Assembly: GCF_008087625.1 (NCBI RefSeq)
Contig: NZ_CP042997.1
Coordinates: 4,402,001 to 4,466,000 of the forward strand
Length of the DNA stretch: 64,000 nt
From: Aquisphaera giovannonii
GTDB lineage: Bacteria > Planctomycetota > Planctomycetia > Isosphaerales > Isosphaeraceae
Direction of reading: 5' to 3'
The number at the start of each line of letters is the position of its first letter. The first letter of the stretch is position 1. Position numbers and translations under genes: made by a program. The notes beneath the pieces are model-generated. The model had not been told where the DNA came from. It saw nothing but the letters and a program-made list of their open reading frames with translations, and did not search any database. This document shows positions 39,433-48,156 of the stretch, piece by piece.

Positions 39433-39795
39433 TCAGTAGCTGACGCAGGCTGCCCCCTGGGAGAGGAACTCGACGAGGCGGGCCCCGCCCACGATCGTCG
39501 CCCCGGGGACGAGTTTGGTGGCGTCCAGGTCCCGCTTCTTGAAGCAAGGGGAGCAGACGAGGATGGTCCCGCCGGCCTGGACGAAGCTCGTCATCAGCTC
39601 CTTCAGGGGCTGGAAGCCGGGCTCGTGGACCTCGTCGGCCACGCCCGCGACGGCCAGGCGCACGCCCTCCACGCTGAGGAAGACCATGGTCTCCTGGCCC
39701 GAGGCCACCGCCGCATTCGCCACCACGAAGGCCACGGTCGCGCGGTCGGTGTCATCGGTCGATCGGGTCAGCGAGACGCAGAATTTGCCGGCCAT
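39433..39795 (-). CDS. DsrE-family protein
   Basis: A 120-residue protein of the DsrE/DsrF-like fold: an N-terminal strand and helix (TRSTDDTDRATVAFVVANAA), a middle segment ETMVFLSVEGVRLA, and a conserved cysteine near residue 83 in ILVCSPCFKKR. DsrE-type proteins pass sulfane sulfur in relay with TusA. It lies 6 nt after the small TusA-like gene and 21 nt before the TusA-MetE fusion, all on the minus strand, which fits one operon. The acceptor of the sulfur is not known. Confidence 0.85.
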   Translation of the reverse strand: MAGKFCVSLTRSTDDTDRATVAFVVANAAVASGQETMVFLSVEGVRLAVAGVADEVHEPGFQPLKELMTSFVQAGGTILVCSPCFKKRDLDATKLVPGATIVGGARLVEFLSQGAACVSY

Positions 39796-39801
39796 GGGCG
39801 A

Positions 39802-40032
39802 TCAGTCCTTCCGTCGTTCGAGGTGATAGATCGGATGCGCGGCGAGCACCAGCCGATGGCCGGTGAGCCGGCACCAGGCGGGGACGTCCACGGGTGCCCC
39901 CTCGTCCCGGGTCGTCAGCCGGAAGACCCGGCCGGGGGCCAGCCGCTCCAGGCGGGCCCGCAGGGCCAGGAGCATCGGCCCGCAGGCCAGGTCTCCAGCG
40001 TCCCACGCTTCGTCAGCCGGATCGCCGTCCAA
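39802..40032 (-). CDS. Small TusA-like sulfur carrier
   Basis: A 76-residue protein aligned with the TusA domain of the fusion encoded two genes downstream: DLACGPMLLALRARLERLAPG, then DVPAWCRLTGHRLVL. The acceptor cysteine is in CGPM, so the CPxP motif is changed here too, while the second conserved cysteine (WCR) is kept. The start is a TTG at 40032, chosen because it gives the usual domain length; there is no clear ribosome binding site and the start is uncertain. It is the first gene of the sulfur-relay operon. Confidence 0.75.
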   Translation of the reverse strand: MDGDPADEAWDAGDLACGPMLLALRARLERLAPGRVFRLTTRDEGAPVDVPAWCRLTGHRLVLAAHPIYHLERRKD

Positions 40033-40205
40033 GGTGACTGGCCCCCGCCCGCACTCGCCGCGGCCGGCCTCGCCGACCCTCGGCGGATGGCCTGCCAGCA
40101 GCCGTCATGCCGAACAGCATAGCAGCAGCCGCGGCGGACCGCCCGCGCCCCACGGCGAAAAACCGGCCTCCCGGCCCGCTCCTCCCGCCCCACGCGACGA
40201 CCCAC

Positions 40206-40234
40206 TTGACCTCCCGACAACCGGCGCGTACGTT
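40206..40234 (+). promoter_or_regulatory. Promoter 1 of the exported-paralog array
   Basis: A -35 box TTGACC (40206-40211), a 17-nt spacer and a -10 box TACGTT (40229-40234). The same arrangement precedes the other two paralogs. The distance to the start codon is about 300 nt, as in the other two. Confidence 0.6.
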
Positions 40235-40535
40235 GGACGACGCAGCTCGTGTGAGGTCGCGACTCGACCGTCGCGTGGGCGTCCAAATCGCATGCAGGGG
40301 GCTCATCCTCCGTCTGTAAGTGGTCGCATCGTCCCGTCCGCGGATGGGGCATATCCGCTCGCCTATCCCGGCGTCGCGGGGGCCGGCCTGTACCGAGGCC
40401 CGCTCCGCGGACGGCGGTCCGCATCTCCTGAATGACCGTGGAAAGCCTGGCCGACCCCGGCACATCGATGCCCGCTCGCATGGCCGAGCGGCTGCACGAG
40501 CGCCGGCTCCGATCGACCCGGCGGGAGGAAGACGC
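40235..40535 (+). promoter_or_regulatory. Long 5' leader 1
   Basis: About 300 non-coding bases between the promoter and the first paralog. The last 90 bases share words with leaders 2 and 3: a GATGCCCGCTCG-like block and a final CGGGAGGAAGACGC just before ATG, which holds the ribosome binding site. Confidence 0.5.
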
Positions 40536-41090
40536 ATGAACTCTCGCTTTGTTCGTCTTCTGCGGGATACCTCGGCGGTCGCCGCGGCGATCCTCCTGGG
40601 CGCGGTGGTGTGCCCCGGCTGCGGCGATCCCTCGGTCGGCTCGCCCGCCACGCGGCTCGCCGGGCGGATCACCTACAACGGCCGGGCCGTGAAGAACCAT
40701 GTGCTCATCTTCACCCCGGAAGGTGAGAACAAGGAGGACTGGGCCTATGCGATCACCGACGGGGAGGGGAAGTTCCTGGTCTTCGCCTCCGCCCGGGCCG
40801 GCGACATGATGCCCGGGGTCTACCGGATCGCGCTGAGGAAGGACGGCCTCGTCGCACCCGATAACGGCGCGATGAAGGACAGGCGGGCGGCGTGGCGGGG
40901 CGGCGAGCTGCCCGGCCGCTTCTACGACGCCGACCACTCGGGCATCTGGACGAAGCTGGAGCGCAGCGCGTGCTGGATCAGGATCGACCTCCGGGACGAG
41001 TCCGAATCCGGCTCTGCCGAGCGCGAGACCGATCTGAGCCGGGCGGGACGCGGGCTGCCGCCGCGTGACACTCCCGGCGGAGTCACCTGA
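40536..41090 (+). CDS. Small exported beta-sandwich protein, paralog 1
   Basis: A 184-residue protein with a hydrophobic signal (AVAAAILLGAVVCPGCG); the second cysteine aligns with the lipidation cysteine of paralog 3, though the residue three before it is Cys and not Leu. The body has the pattern GRITYNGRAVKNHVLIF, then AITDGEGKF, PGVYRIAL and RFYDADHSGIW, ending in WIRIDLRD. This matches the transthyretin/carboxypeptidase-regulatory-like folds common in planctomycete surface proteins. Compared with the other two paralogs it has a C-terminal extension of about 25 charged residues. Function unknown. Confidence 0.78.
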   Translation: MNSRFVRLLRDTSAVAAAILLGAVVCPGCGDPSVGSPATRLAGRITYNGRAVKNHVLIFTPEGENKEDWAYAITDGEGKFLVFASARAGDMMPGVYRIALRKDGLVAPDNGAMKDRRAAWRGGELPGRFYDADHSGIWTKLERSACWIRIDLRDESESGSAERETDLSRAGRGLPPRDTPGGVT

Positions 41091-41207
41091 GCAGACGGCG
41101 GCGTGGGACGGAAGCGACAGACAGCGAGGGCGTTGCGGCGGCGGCGGTGTCCCGAACCCCGGACCGAGATGGCGGATTGCTCGCCTCCTGCCGGGAGGTC
41201 GAACTAC

Positions 41208-41236
41208 TTGACCCGTTGTCGGGATCTGCGTAGGGT
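41208..41236 (+). promoter_or_regulatory. Promoter 2 of the exported-paralog array
   Basis: A -35 box TTGACC (41208-41213), a 17-nt spacer and a -10 box TAGGGT (41231-41236). The start codon lies about 290 nt downstream. Confidence 0.62.
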
Positions 41237-41526
41237 TCAGGGAGGTCTTGTGTCGGTATCCGGGACGGTGGGCGAGTAGGTTCGGGAGGGGGCGGTTCGC
41301 CCTCCTCCGTCTCGTCTCGCCGCATCCCTGATCACGGTCGGGTCGCCCTCATCCATGCCGGTTCGAGGATCGCGGGGAGGCCAACGTCCCCCGCGGCCGG
41401 CCGCCGCCCCAGCCGTGGAATCCCTCGATCCTGACGGAGAGCCCGGCGGATGCCGGTGCATTCCCGCTCGTTCCTCCCGGGCGGGCTCGCGGCGGCATTT
41501 CCCCAGACCGGGCGGGAGGAAGACGC
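41237..41526 (+). promoter_or_regulatory. Long 5' leader 2
   Basis: About 290 non-coding bases with several GC-rich self-complementary stretches. It shares the GGTGCATTCCCGCTCG block and the CGGGAGGAAGACGC end with the other leaders. Confidence 0.5.
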
Positions 41527-41994
41527 ATGAGAGGCGGTCATTCCCGCTCCCTCCTCGTGGCCGCGTTCCTTGTGGCCGGTGCGGCCATCGCGGCTATTCA
41601 GGTCGGGCCGCGCTGGTCGCAGGGCACGCCCCAATTTTCCGGCCAGGTCACCTACAATGGGCGGCCGCTGAAGGACCAGATGATCGTCTTCGTCGCCCGG
41701 GATCTCAAGAGCGACAACTGGGGCTTCGCCTGCACCGACGGGGATGGCAGGTTTTCGGTCTCGGCCACGCTGGGCGAGAGGCGCCTGGCCCCCGGGACCT
41801 ACCGGATCTTCTTCCGCAAGCCGGGCCAGTCCCGTGTCATCCGGTACCGGGGCGGCTCGGAGCGGGTGGACATGACCGCGACGGCCGCGCTCCCCGATCG
41901 GTTCTACGATGCCGATCAATCGGGCCTCTGGGCGAAGATGGGCCCGACCGCCCGCTGGATCCGGATCGATCTGCGCGACGGCCCTCACGCCTGA
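41527..41994 (+). CDS. Small exported beta-sandwich protein, paralog 2
   Basis: A 155-residue paralog of the genes on either side. It has an N-terminal hydrophobic segment (SLLVAAFLVAGAAIAAI) without a cysteine, so unlike paralog 3 it is not a lipoprotein and may stay anchored or be cleaved. The body reads FSGQVTYNGRPLKDQMIVF, then CTDGDGRFSVSA, APGTYRIFF, RFYDADQSGLW and WIRIDLRDG. Start, leader and ribosome binding site match paralog 1 closely. Function unknown. Confidence 0.8.
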   Translation: MRGGHSRSLLVAAFLVAGAAIAAIQVGPRWSQGTPQFSGQVTYNGRPLKDQMIVFVARDLKSDNWGFACTDGDGRFSVSATLGERRLAPGTYRIFFRKPGQSRVIRYRGGSERVDMTATAALPDRFYDADQSGLWAKMGPTARWIRIDLRDGPHA

Positions 41995-42223
41995 ACTCTG
42001 CGTCCGGTCGCGGCCCCGCCCCGGATGCCCCGCGGGCCGAAGGTCCCGCGAGTCGCGGTCGGCCCCGACGGGCGCTTCCTTCGTCCCCGCGATCCGACGC
42101 GTCCCCTCGGGATCGCTCGTGCGGCCGATGCCTCGACCCTCCCCGCACGGCGGGCCAGCGGTGCGACGGGACCCGCACGTCCGAAAAACGACACCTCCGA
42201 CCGCCGTCGGCCTCGTGGACGGC

Positions 42224-42252
42224 TTGATCCGCGGGCCGCCCGCCCATAGGGT
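42224..42252 (+). promoter_or_regulatory. Promoter 3 of the exported-paralog array
   Basis: A -35 box TTGATC (42224-42229), a 17-nt spacer and a -10 box TAGGGT (42247-42252), identical in spacing to the other two. The start codon lies about 308 nt downstream. Confidence 0.6.
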
Positions 42253-42559
42253 TTAGGAGGAGTTCTCGAGAGGGCCCGGAGCCGGCGGTCCGTGGCTCGC
42301 CGACGTTTCAGGCGGGAGTCCGCCCCTGCGGAATTCGGGCGGCATCGACTCGCAGGCGGCTCGCCACCCACTCGGTTCGAGGCTCCAGGGCGGGGTGAAG
42401 TCCGAAATTCTTCGTGGAGTCCCCTCGCGGATGAGGCGACGTTAATTTACGATCCAGAGGAATGGCCCGTCTGATCTCGGTGCATCCCGGCTCGCTCGCG
42501 TCGATCGAGCGGACGCACGACGGCACCTCTCCCAGGTCGGGCGGGCGGGAGAAAGACGC
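42253..42559 (+). promoter_or_regulatory. Long 5' leader 3
   Basis: About 307 non-coding bases. It has a less GC-rich middle (about 42405-42460), the shared GGTGCATCCCGGCTCG block and a CGGGAGAAAGACGC end before the ATG. Confidence 0.5.
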
Positions 42560-43021
42560 ATGAGATGCCGTTCCCTTCGCGGCTCCGTCGGCGCGATGCT
42601 CCTGGGGCTCCTGGCCCTCCCCGGGTGCGGGTCGTCGCAGGCGGATTCGGGGCCGCAGCAGCTCACCGGCCGCGTTACCTACAACGGCCGGGCCCTGACG
42701 AACCAGTCGATCGTCTTCGCCCCCAGGGAAGACCTGGACACCAACTGGGGCTTCGCCGTCACCGACGACGGGGGCAACTTCTCGGTCTCCCCCGTTGCAC
42801 GCCTGAACAAGCTGACGGCCGGGATCTACAACATCTACTTCGACAGGCCGGCCAGCACCCCCCGGTTCGACGACGGCCAGAGGCGGAAGCAGCAACCCGC
42901 CGCGCCGGCCGTCGAACTCCCGGATCGCTTCTACCACGCCAACCAGTCTGGCCTCTGGGCGCGGGTGGAGCGGGGCTCACGCTGGATCCAGATCGACCTC
43001 CGGGACGGGCCCAAGGCCTGA
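42560..43021 (+). CDS. Small exported lipoprotein, paralog 3
   Basis: A 153-residue protein with a good lipoprotein signal (LLGLLALPGC, lipidation at the Cys). The body aligns with paralogs 1 and 2: TGRVTYNGRALTNQSIVF, then VTDDGGNFSV, TAGIYNIYF, RFYHANQSGLW and WIQIDLRDG. A short Gln/Lys/Arg-rich insertion (about 115-125) is its own. It is followed by a strong terminator hairpin. Function unknown. Confidence 0.82.
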   Translation: MRCRSLRGSVGAMLLGLLALPGCGSSQADSGPQQLTGRVTYNGRALTNQSIVFAPREDLDTNWGFAVTDDGGNFSVSPVARLNKLTAGIYNIYFDRPASTPRFDDGQRRKQQPAAPAVELPDRFYHANQSGLWARVERGSRWIQIDLRDGPKA

Positions 43022-43060
43022 CCTGCCGCGAGGAACGAGTCCCAGTCCGACGCAACGAAA

Positions 43061-43104
43061 GAGGGGCCAGTCGGGATGATCTCCCGGCTGGCCCCTCGAC
43101 TTTT
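43061..43104. terminator. Bidirectional terminator hairpin
   Basis: Arms 43061-43076 and 43082-43097 form a 16-bp stem with one G-T pair around a 5-nt loop. A TTTT run follows at 43101-43104 on the plus strand. It lies between the convergent paralog 3 and YTV-repeat protein genes and can serve both. Confidence 0.85.
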
Positions 43105-43142
43105 GCGGGATCGGGGCCGGGTGGACGCCCCGGCATCGCCCG

Positions 43143-44720
43143 TCACTGGCAGGACAGGCAGGTGGGGACGACCACCGGGACCGGCGTGCACTGCTGGACG
43201 GCGACCGTGCGGGCCACCTGTCGGGCGACCACCCGGTTGACCGTGACGGGCACCTGCTCCGCCACGCAGACCGGCACCTGCCGAGAGGCCGTCTCGGAGA
43301 CCATCCGGCAGGTCCGGACGGGCACCTTCTCGACGCGCTCCTCGGCGACGTAGTTGCAGGTCGTCACCTGGTAGGGCTCCGAGCGCTCCTCGGCGACCAT
43401 CTGGCAGGTCTGCACCTCGTAAGGCTCCACCCGCTCCTCGGCGACGTAGCTGCACGTGGTGACCGGGATGGTCTCCACCTTCTCCTCGGCGACCATCTCG
43501 CAGGTGCGGACCTGGTAGGGCTCCACCCGCTCCTCGGCGACGTAGTTGCAGGTCGTCACCTGGTAGGGCTCCGAACGCTCCTCGGCGACCATCTGGCAGG
43601 TCTGCACCTGGTAGGGCTCCACGCGCTCCTCCGCCACGTACCGGCAGGTGGTCACCTGGTAAGGCTCGACCCGCTCCTCGGCGACGTACCGGCAGCGCGT
43701 GACGGGCACCTGGCGGACCATCGTCTCGCGGACGTAGGTCGTCTCGGTGACGTCGCGGGTCACGGGCCGGGAGACGAAGACCCGCTGGCTGACGACCCGC
43801 GGCGGGCACTGCACGGCGACCGTGGCGGTGACCTTCCTCTTGCACTTCAGGCATCCGAAGAGGCCTCGACGAGGCTCCCCGCCGCAGGCGTCACACTCCT
43901 CCACCGGCACCCGCACCTGACGCTCGACGACCGGCCCGGGGATCGTGGTGTATTGCCGCTCGTAGTAGCCGCACTCCACCGTCTCCTGGCGGACCGTCGT
44001 GACGGGGCGGCAGACCGTGTAGGGCTGCTCCACCATCGACGTCTCGGTCACCGGCTTCATCACGGTGTAGCGGCGCTCGCGGCTCTCGGTCTGGTAGACC
44101 GGCCGCTGCACCGTGTAGCGGCGCTCGCGGTTCTCGGTCTGGTAGACCGGCTTCATCACGGTGTAGCGGCGCTCGCGGTTCTCGGTCTGATAGACCGGCC
44201 GCTGCACCGTGTAACGGCGCTCCATCTGCTGCGTCTTGACGACGGGCCTCATCACGGTGTAGCGGCGCTCGGTGTTCACCGTCTTGTAGACGGGCCGCTG
44301 CACGGTGTAGCGGCGCTCGCGCCGTTCCGTCTGGTAGACCGGCTTCATCACGGTGTAGCGGCGCTCGCGGTTCTCGGTCTGGTAGACCGGGCGCTGCACC
44401 GTGTATTTCCGCTCGACGAACGACGTCTCGTACACCGGCCGCTGGACGGTGTAGTTCTCGGTCTGATATCCGGTGCGGTAGCGGGTCTCCATCACCGTGG
44501 TCGGGACGGTCTCGTACACCGTCTCGTAGACCGTCTGATACACGGTCTCCACCTGGGGTGCCAGGGGCACGACCGTGAGTTGCGTGGCCACCACGGAGGA
44601 GGGCGCACAACGGTGGCAGGCGCCGCCGCCGTACGTCGCCCAGGCCGGCGGGGCCGGGCCGCCCAGCAGGGCCGCGGCCGCCGCCGCGGCGAGGCTCACC
44701 ATTCTCAAGGACCTGAACAT
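43143..44720 (-). CDS. YTV-repeat protein with a second cysteine-containing repeat array
   Basis: A 525-residue exported protein; the ATG at 44720 has a GGAG ribosome binding site and begins a signal peptide (MFRSLRMVSLAAAAAAALL), whereas the longest open frame starts 47 codons earlier with no signal. The N-terminal half is about ten copies of a 16-residue unit of the form RERRYTVMKPVYQTEN, the YTV repeat first described in planctomycetes. A CDACGG...CLKCKRK zinc-ribbon-like segment follows. The C-terminal half is eight or nine copies of a 17-residue unit (CxxVAEERVEPYQVxT) with one cysteine per unit. The protein ends in PTCLSCQ. The regular beta-prone repeats suggest an extended cell-surface fibre, with cysteines able to crosslink. 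Function unknown. Confidence 0.88.
   Translation of the reverse strand: MFRSLRMVSLAAAAAAALLGGPAPPAWATYGGGACHRCAPSSVVATQLTVVPLAPQVETVYQTVYETVYETVPTTVMETRYRTGYQTENYTVQRPVYETSFVERKYTVQRPVYQTENRERRYTVMKPVYQTERRERRYTVQRPVYKTVNTERRYTVMRPVVKTQQMERRYTVQRPVYQTENRERRYTVMKPVYQTENRERRYTVQRPVYQTESRERRYTVMKPVTETSMVEQPYTVCRPVTTVRQETVECGYYERQYTTIPGPVVERQVRVPVEECDACGGEPRRGLFGCLKCKRKVTATVAVQCPPRVVSQRVFVSRPVTRDVTETTYVRETMVRQVPVTRCRYVAEERVEPYQVTTCRYVAEERVEPYQVQTCQMVAEERSEPYQVTTCNYVAEERVEPYQVRTCEMVAEEKVETIPVTTCSYVAEERVEPYEVQTCQMVAEERSEPYQVTTCNYVAEERVEKVPVRTCRMVSETASRQVPVCVAEQVPVTVNRVVARQVARTVAVQQCTPVPVVVPTCLSCQ
43300..43710 (-). repeat. 51-bp tandem repeats (cysteine/AEER units)
   Basis: Eight or nine head-to-tail copies of a 51-bp unit encoding one CxxVAEERxEPYQV unit each. 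Adjacent copies are nearly identical at DNA level, so slippage or recombination could change copy number. Confidence 0.85.
44040..44460 (-). repeat. 48-bp tandem repeats (YTV units)
   Basis: About nine copies of a 48-bp unit that encodes ERRYTV with alternating MKPVYQT and QRPVYQT endings, so the higher-order period is 96 bp. Several copies are identical or differ at one or two bases. Confidence 0.85.
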
Positions 44721-45357
44721 ACGATACTCCTCGGCGGATCCCCGGGCATCCCTGTCGCGATTCGCCAGTTCTTGGGTCATCTCGCACGGCCCGAAGGAGT
44801 GCTCAGTCTCGTCCCTGAGAAGGCCCTCCGCATGACGGCTACGGAATCCTCGATTCAACACGGCCCACGCTGCACAGAGCGAGTCCCGACCGCGGGAGTA
44901 TCCCAGGGGCTGGCGGCGGCCGATCGACCGGCACGCGGAGGGCTATCCCCCTCCAGCCGGACCACACAATCGCCACAACCCCTCCCGCCGGACGAAACAA
45001 GCAACCCACCGCGCAATTGCACCAAATCACACTCAAGCGGCCCCGCGAGATCGGTCGATGACAACACGATGGACCCCGCGGTGAGGCCTCCAGTGCAGTA
45101 TATCACCGGCCGAAATATTCCCCGCCGGAATCTCGCAGTTTTCCTGGAGTGCCGGGTCATCTTGTGCCGATCACAACAGGTTGATTCCGCAGGGCCGTCC
45201 GCGCCGCGATCTTGTCCCACCGCACAACGCGCGCCGGCCCGCGCCGGCCGCCCGGGACGCGGCCTCCCGGAAGCGACACAACGCCAGTCGAATCCTCAAC
45301 ATCGAGGAGTGTGGCAGGACCGGCCCGGCCCTCAAATGCAGCACATTCCCCGCCGCG
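44721..45357. other. Intergenic region upstream of the YTV-repeat gene
   Basis: About 637 bases with no supported gene. The stretch around 45000-45190 is lower in GC than the rest and probably holds the minus-strand promoter. A GC-rich partial palindrome lies near 45225-45255. Open frames here lack domains and ribosome binding sites. Confidence 0.5.
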
Positions 45358-46398
45358 TCAGGCGGCCGGGCCTTGTAATTTTTGCAAGACATCCTGCGCC
45401 GTCGTCCGGACGCTGACGAGCCCGGACCGGGTCAGCCCCTCGACCAGGGGCCGGAGTGCCCGGGCCAGGTCGAGCTTCCCCGCGGAGATCGACGCCCGGA
45501 CGGCGCCGAGCGCCTCGAGCTCGATGGATTCAACGCGGCTCAGCTTCTCATCCGCGTTGGGCGCATCCACGACGCGGTCGAGGTCCGCGGGGGAGAGCAT
45601 CTCCTTGAGGGTGCCCTCGGCGGCCGGATCCCCCCGGCGGCCGAGGGCGACGGCCGCGTTGTAGCGGACGAAGCGATCCTCGTCGCCGCGGAGCCGATCC
45701 CGGAGCGATTCGATCGCCGGGTCCCCGCCGACGAACCCGAGGGCGTAGACGGCCACCTGCCGCAACTCCGGCTCGCCGTCGGTGGCGGCCGCGGAGAGGG
45801 CGGCCGGGACCCGCGGATCGTCGAGCTTCCCCTCCAGGCGGGCGGCCTGCCTGGCGAGGCTGGCGGCGGCCTCCATCCGGATGGCCTGGTCCCGCCCCGA
45901 CCCGGTCGCCTCGACGAGCGTCCCGATCGGGTCGACCTTGCGGCCGCCGTCGAGGGTGCCCTCGGTCGTCTGGAAGATCCCCAGCGTCTTGATCAGGTAG
46001 ACCGTCAGCTCGGTGGCCGGCGTCGGGCCCCGGAGCTCGCCGTCGAGCAGGTCGGTCAGCTCGCCGAGCAGCCTCGGGTCGGCGGCGAGCCGGGCGTCGT
46101 TCTGGATCAGGCTGGCCAGTTCGAACGCCGACCGCCAGTCTCCCGTCCCCGCGCGGAGCCGGCGGACGTACTCCGCCGGGTCACGCTCCCCGCCGGCGAG
46201 CTTGCCGAAGAGGAGCCAGACGAAGATGACCACGGCCACGACGATGGCCGGGATCACGAAGAGCTGGACCACGAACCCGGCCGAGGGCGCCTCCACCGGC
46301 GGCAGGTCCGGCAACTCCGGGGGCTTGCCCGCGATCCGGCCCGGGCCGTTCAGGTTCGCGTCGTGGTCCGCGGCATCGAGGGCGTGGGGGTCGTGCAC
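45358..46398 (-). CDS. Membrane-anchored HEAT-repeat protein
   Basis: A 346-residue protein. One hydrophobic helix (about 45-65: FVVQLFVIPAIVVAVVIFVW) follows a short cytoplasmic N-terminus; the rest is helical repeats of HEAT type (for example ELRQVAVYALGFVGGDPAIES and RFVRYNAAVALGRRGDPAA). Such repeats bind proteins. I chose the GTG at 46398 because no ATG is in frame before the membrane helix; there is no clear ribosome binding site, so the start is uncertain. The open frame extends far upstream through the permease gene, but that part is an out-of-frame shadow. Confidence 0.78.
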   Translation of the reverse strand: MHDPHALDAADHDANLNGPGRIAGKPPELPDLPPVEAPSAGFVVQLFVIPAIVVAVVIFVWLLFGKLAGGERDPAEYVRRLRAGTGDWRSAFELASLIQNDARLAADPRLLGELTDLLDGELRGPTPATELTVYLIKTLGIFQTTEGTLDGGRKVDPIGTLVEATGSGRDQAIRMEAAASLARQAARLEGKLDDPRVPAALSAAATDGEPELRQVAVYALGFVGGDPAIESLRDRLRGDEDRFVRYNAAVALGRRGDPAAEGTLKEMLSPADLDRVVDAPNADEKLSRVESIELEALGAVRASISAGKLDLARALRPLVEGLTRSGLVSVRTTAQDVLQKLQGPAA

Positions 46399-46547
46399 GG
46401 TCGGCGGGCTCGCACCATGAGGAAGGGGAGGACATGGAGGCCGGGCCGGCGAGGCGTCGCGACGGCCTCGCCCGCGGCGGCCATCCGTCCAGTGTAAGGG
46501 GCCGAGGGGCCGCGTCAAGCGAGCCGAGGTCCGGACCCCGGGCCCAT

Positions 46548-47984
46548 TCAGGGCGCCGTCGGCCCGCCGGCCTCTGGGCCCCGTCGGCCGCGGGCACGCT
46601 TCATCATGTAGTAGACCGGGACCCCGGCCAGGATGCTGGCCAGGGCCTCCGCCGAGACCGCGGGACGCTGCCGGAAGGCGGCGGCGGCCAGCGCGGCGGT
46701 CATCACCAGGTACACCAGCGGCGTCAGTGGATATCCCGGGGTGCGGAACGGCCGGTGCAGGCCGGGAGCCTTCCAGCGGAGGACGAAGATGGAGCTCATC
46801 GCCAGCATCGAGAACAGCGAGAGCCCCACGCTGGCGTACACGACGATCCACTCGAACGAACCGGTCCAGAGGAGCACCAGGGCCGCGGCGACCTGGAGGG
46901 CCGTCGCCGCGACGGGCGTGCCCGCCGAGGGCGACAGCCCGGCCGCGATCGCCGGGAAATGGCCGGCCTTCGCCATCGCGTAGACGACCCGCGGCCCCGC
47001 CAGCAGGTAGGCGCTCAGCGTGGAGAGGAGCATCAGCCCGATCGCGACGCTCAGCGGGGCGGACCAGGCCGGCCCGAAGAGCCGCCGCGCCGCGATCTCG
47101 GCCACGTGCGCCACGACGTCCGGGCCCTCCGGGTTGCCGGGGTCGTCCGCCATCGCCCGGAGCTCGGCCGGGGTCACCGCCAGGCCGTAGACCGCGTTCA
47201 GCCCCAGGTAGAGGATCATGACCCCGCCGGTCCCGCCGAGGATCGCCCTGGGCAGGTTCCGCCGGGGCTCGCGGATCTCGCCGGCCAGGTAGGACGCCCC
47301 ATTCCAGCCGGTGTAGGCGTAGTAGATGTAGACCAGCGAGAACAGCATCGCCTCCGCCGTCGTCAGGTCCACCGGCCGGGGGTCGTTCAGGTTGGACCGA
47401 TGCGGCCATCCGGCGGCCACGCCCCACGTCACGAGGAGCCCGAGCAGGCTCACCTTGAGTCCCGTGACCAGCCCCTGCACCCTGGCCGTCCGCCGCCGAC
47501 CCGAGACGTGGATCGTCGCGAACCCGATGACCGCGGCGGTCGCGAGAGTGCGCTGGGCGAGCACCGCCCGATCCCCCTGGATCGCGAACGGGGCGAGCAC
47601 GTACTTGGCCGACGCGAAGGCCGCCGCCGCGCACGGCCCCGAGAAGCCGATCAGGAACGCGACCCACCCCGACAGGAACGCGACGAGCGGCCCGTAGGCG
47701 TGGTGCAGGTAGACGTAGTCCCCCCCCGTATGGGGCAGGGCCGCGGTCAGCTCCGCGAGCGTCAGCGCGCCGCAGATCGCGACGATCCCCCCGGCCGCCC
47801 AGAGCAGCAGCATGTACCGGGTGCTGCCGACGAGCGCCATGGTGTACCCGGACGTCGTCAGCACGCCCACGCCGACCATGCTGCCGATCACGAGGAAGGT
47901 CGCCATCGGCAGACCGAACTCGGCGGGCATGGCCGGAGGCTCGGCCATCGCATTCGTGGCCTGAGGACCGTCGCTATCTTGCAT
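46548..47984 (-). CDS. APC-superfamily amino acid permease, second copy
   Basis: A 478-residue permease with about 12 helices. It has the same landmarks as the permease at 27358-28755: GSMVGVGVLTTSGYT, GALTLAELTAALPHTGGDYV, LSGWVAFLIGF and a C-terminal ILAGVPVYYMMK. The ATG at 47984 was chosen over a TTG one codon earlier. The substrate is unknown. The divergent gap upstream (47985-48156) is AT-rich and is a likely promoter region for both directions. Confidence 0.88.
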   Translation of the reverse strand: MQDSDGPQATNAMAEPPAMPAEFGLPMATFLVIGSMVGVGVLTTSGYTMALVGSTRYMLLLWAAGGIVAICGALTLAELTAALPHTGGDYVYLHHAYGPLVAFLSGWVAFLIGFSGPCAAAAFASAKYVLAPFAIQGDRAVLAQRTLATAAVIGFATIHVSGRRRTARVQGLVTGLKVSLLGLLVTWGVAAGWPHRSNLNDPRPVDLTTAEAMLFSLVYIYYAYTGWNGASYLAGEIREPRRNLPRAILGGTGGVMILYLGLNAVYGLAVTPAELRAMADDPGNPEGPDVVAHVAEIAARRLFGPAWSAPLSVAIGLMLLSTLSAYLLAGPRVVYAMAKAGHFPAIAAGLSPSAGTPVAATALQVAAALVLLWTGSFEWIVVYASVGLSLFSMLAMSSIFVLRWKAPGLHRPFRTPGYPLTPLVYLVMTAALAAAAFRQRPAVSAEALASILAGVPVYYMMKRARGRRGPEAGGPTAP

Positions 47985-48156
47985 CAAATGACGTACAATT
48001 GAGTTAAAGAAGGCAGATTGAGTAATCTACAGAGGAAATCCGAGAAGATTCAGTGAACATCTGGAAATCGGATGACGTCCCTGAATAATAGTAAAGGATC
48101 GACATCCTAACCTGAGAAACGCTCCGCGGTAACGCCGCCGTTACGGGGGACCTCTC

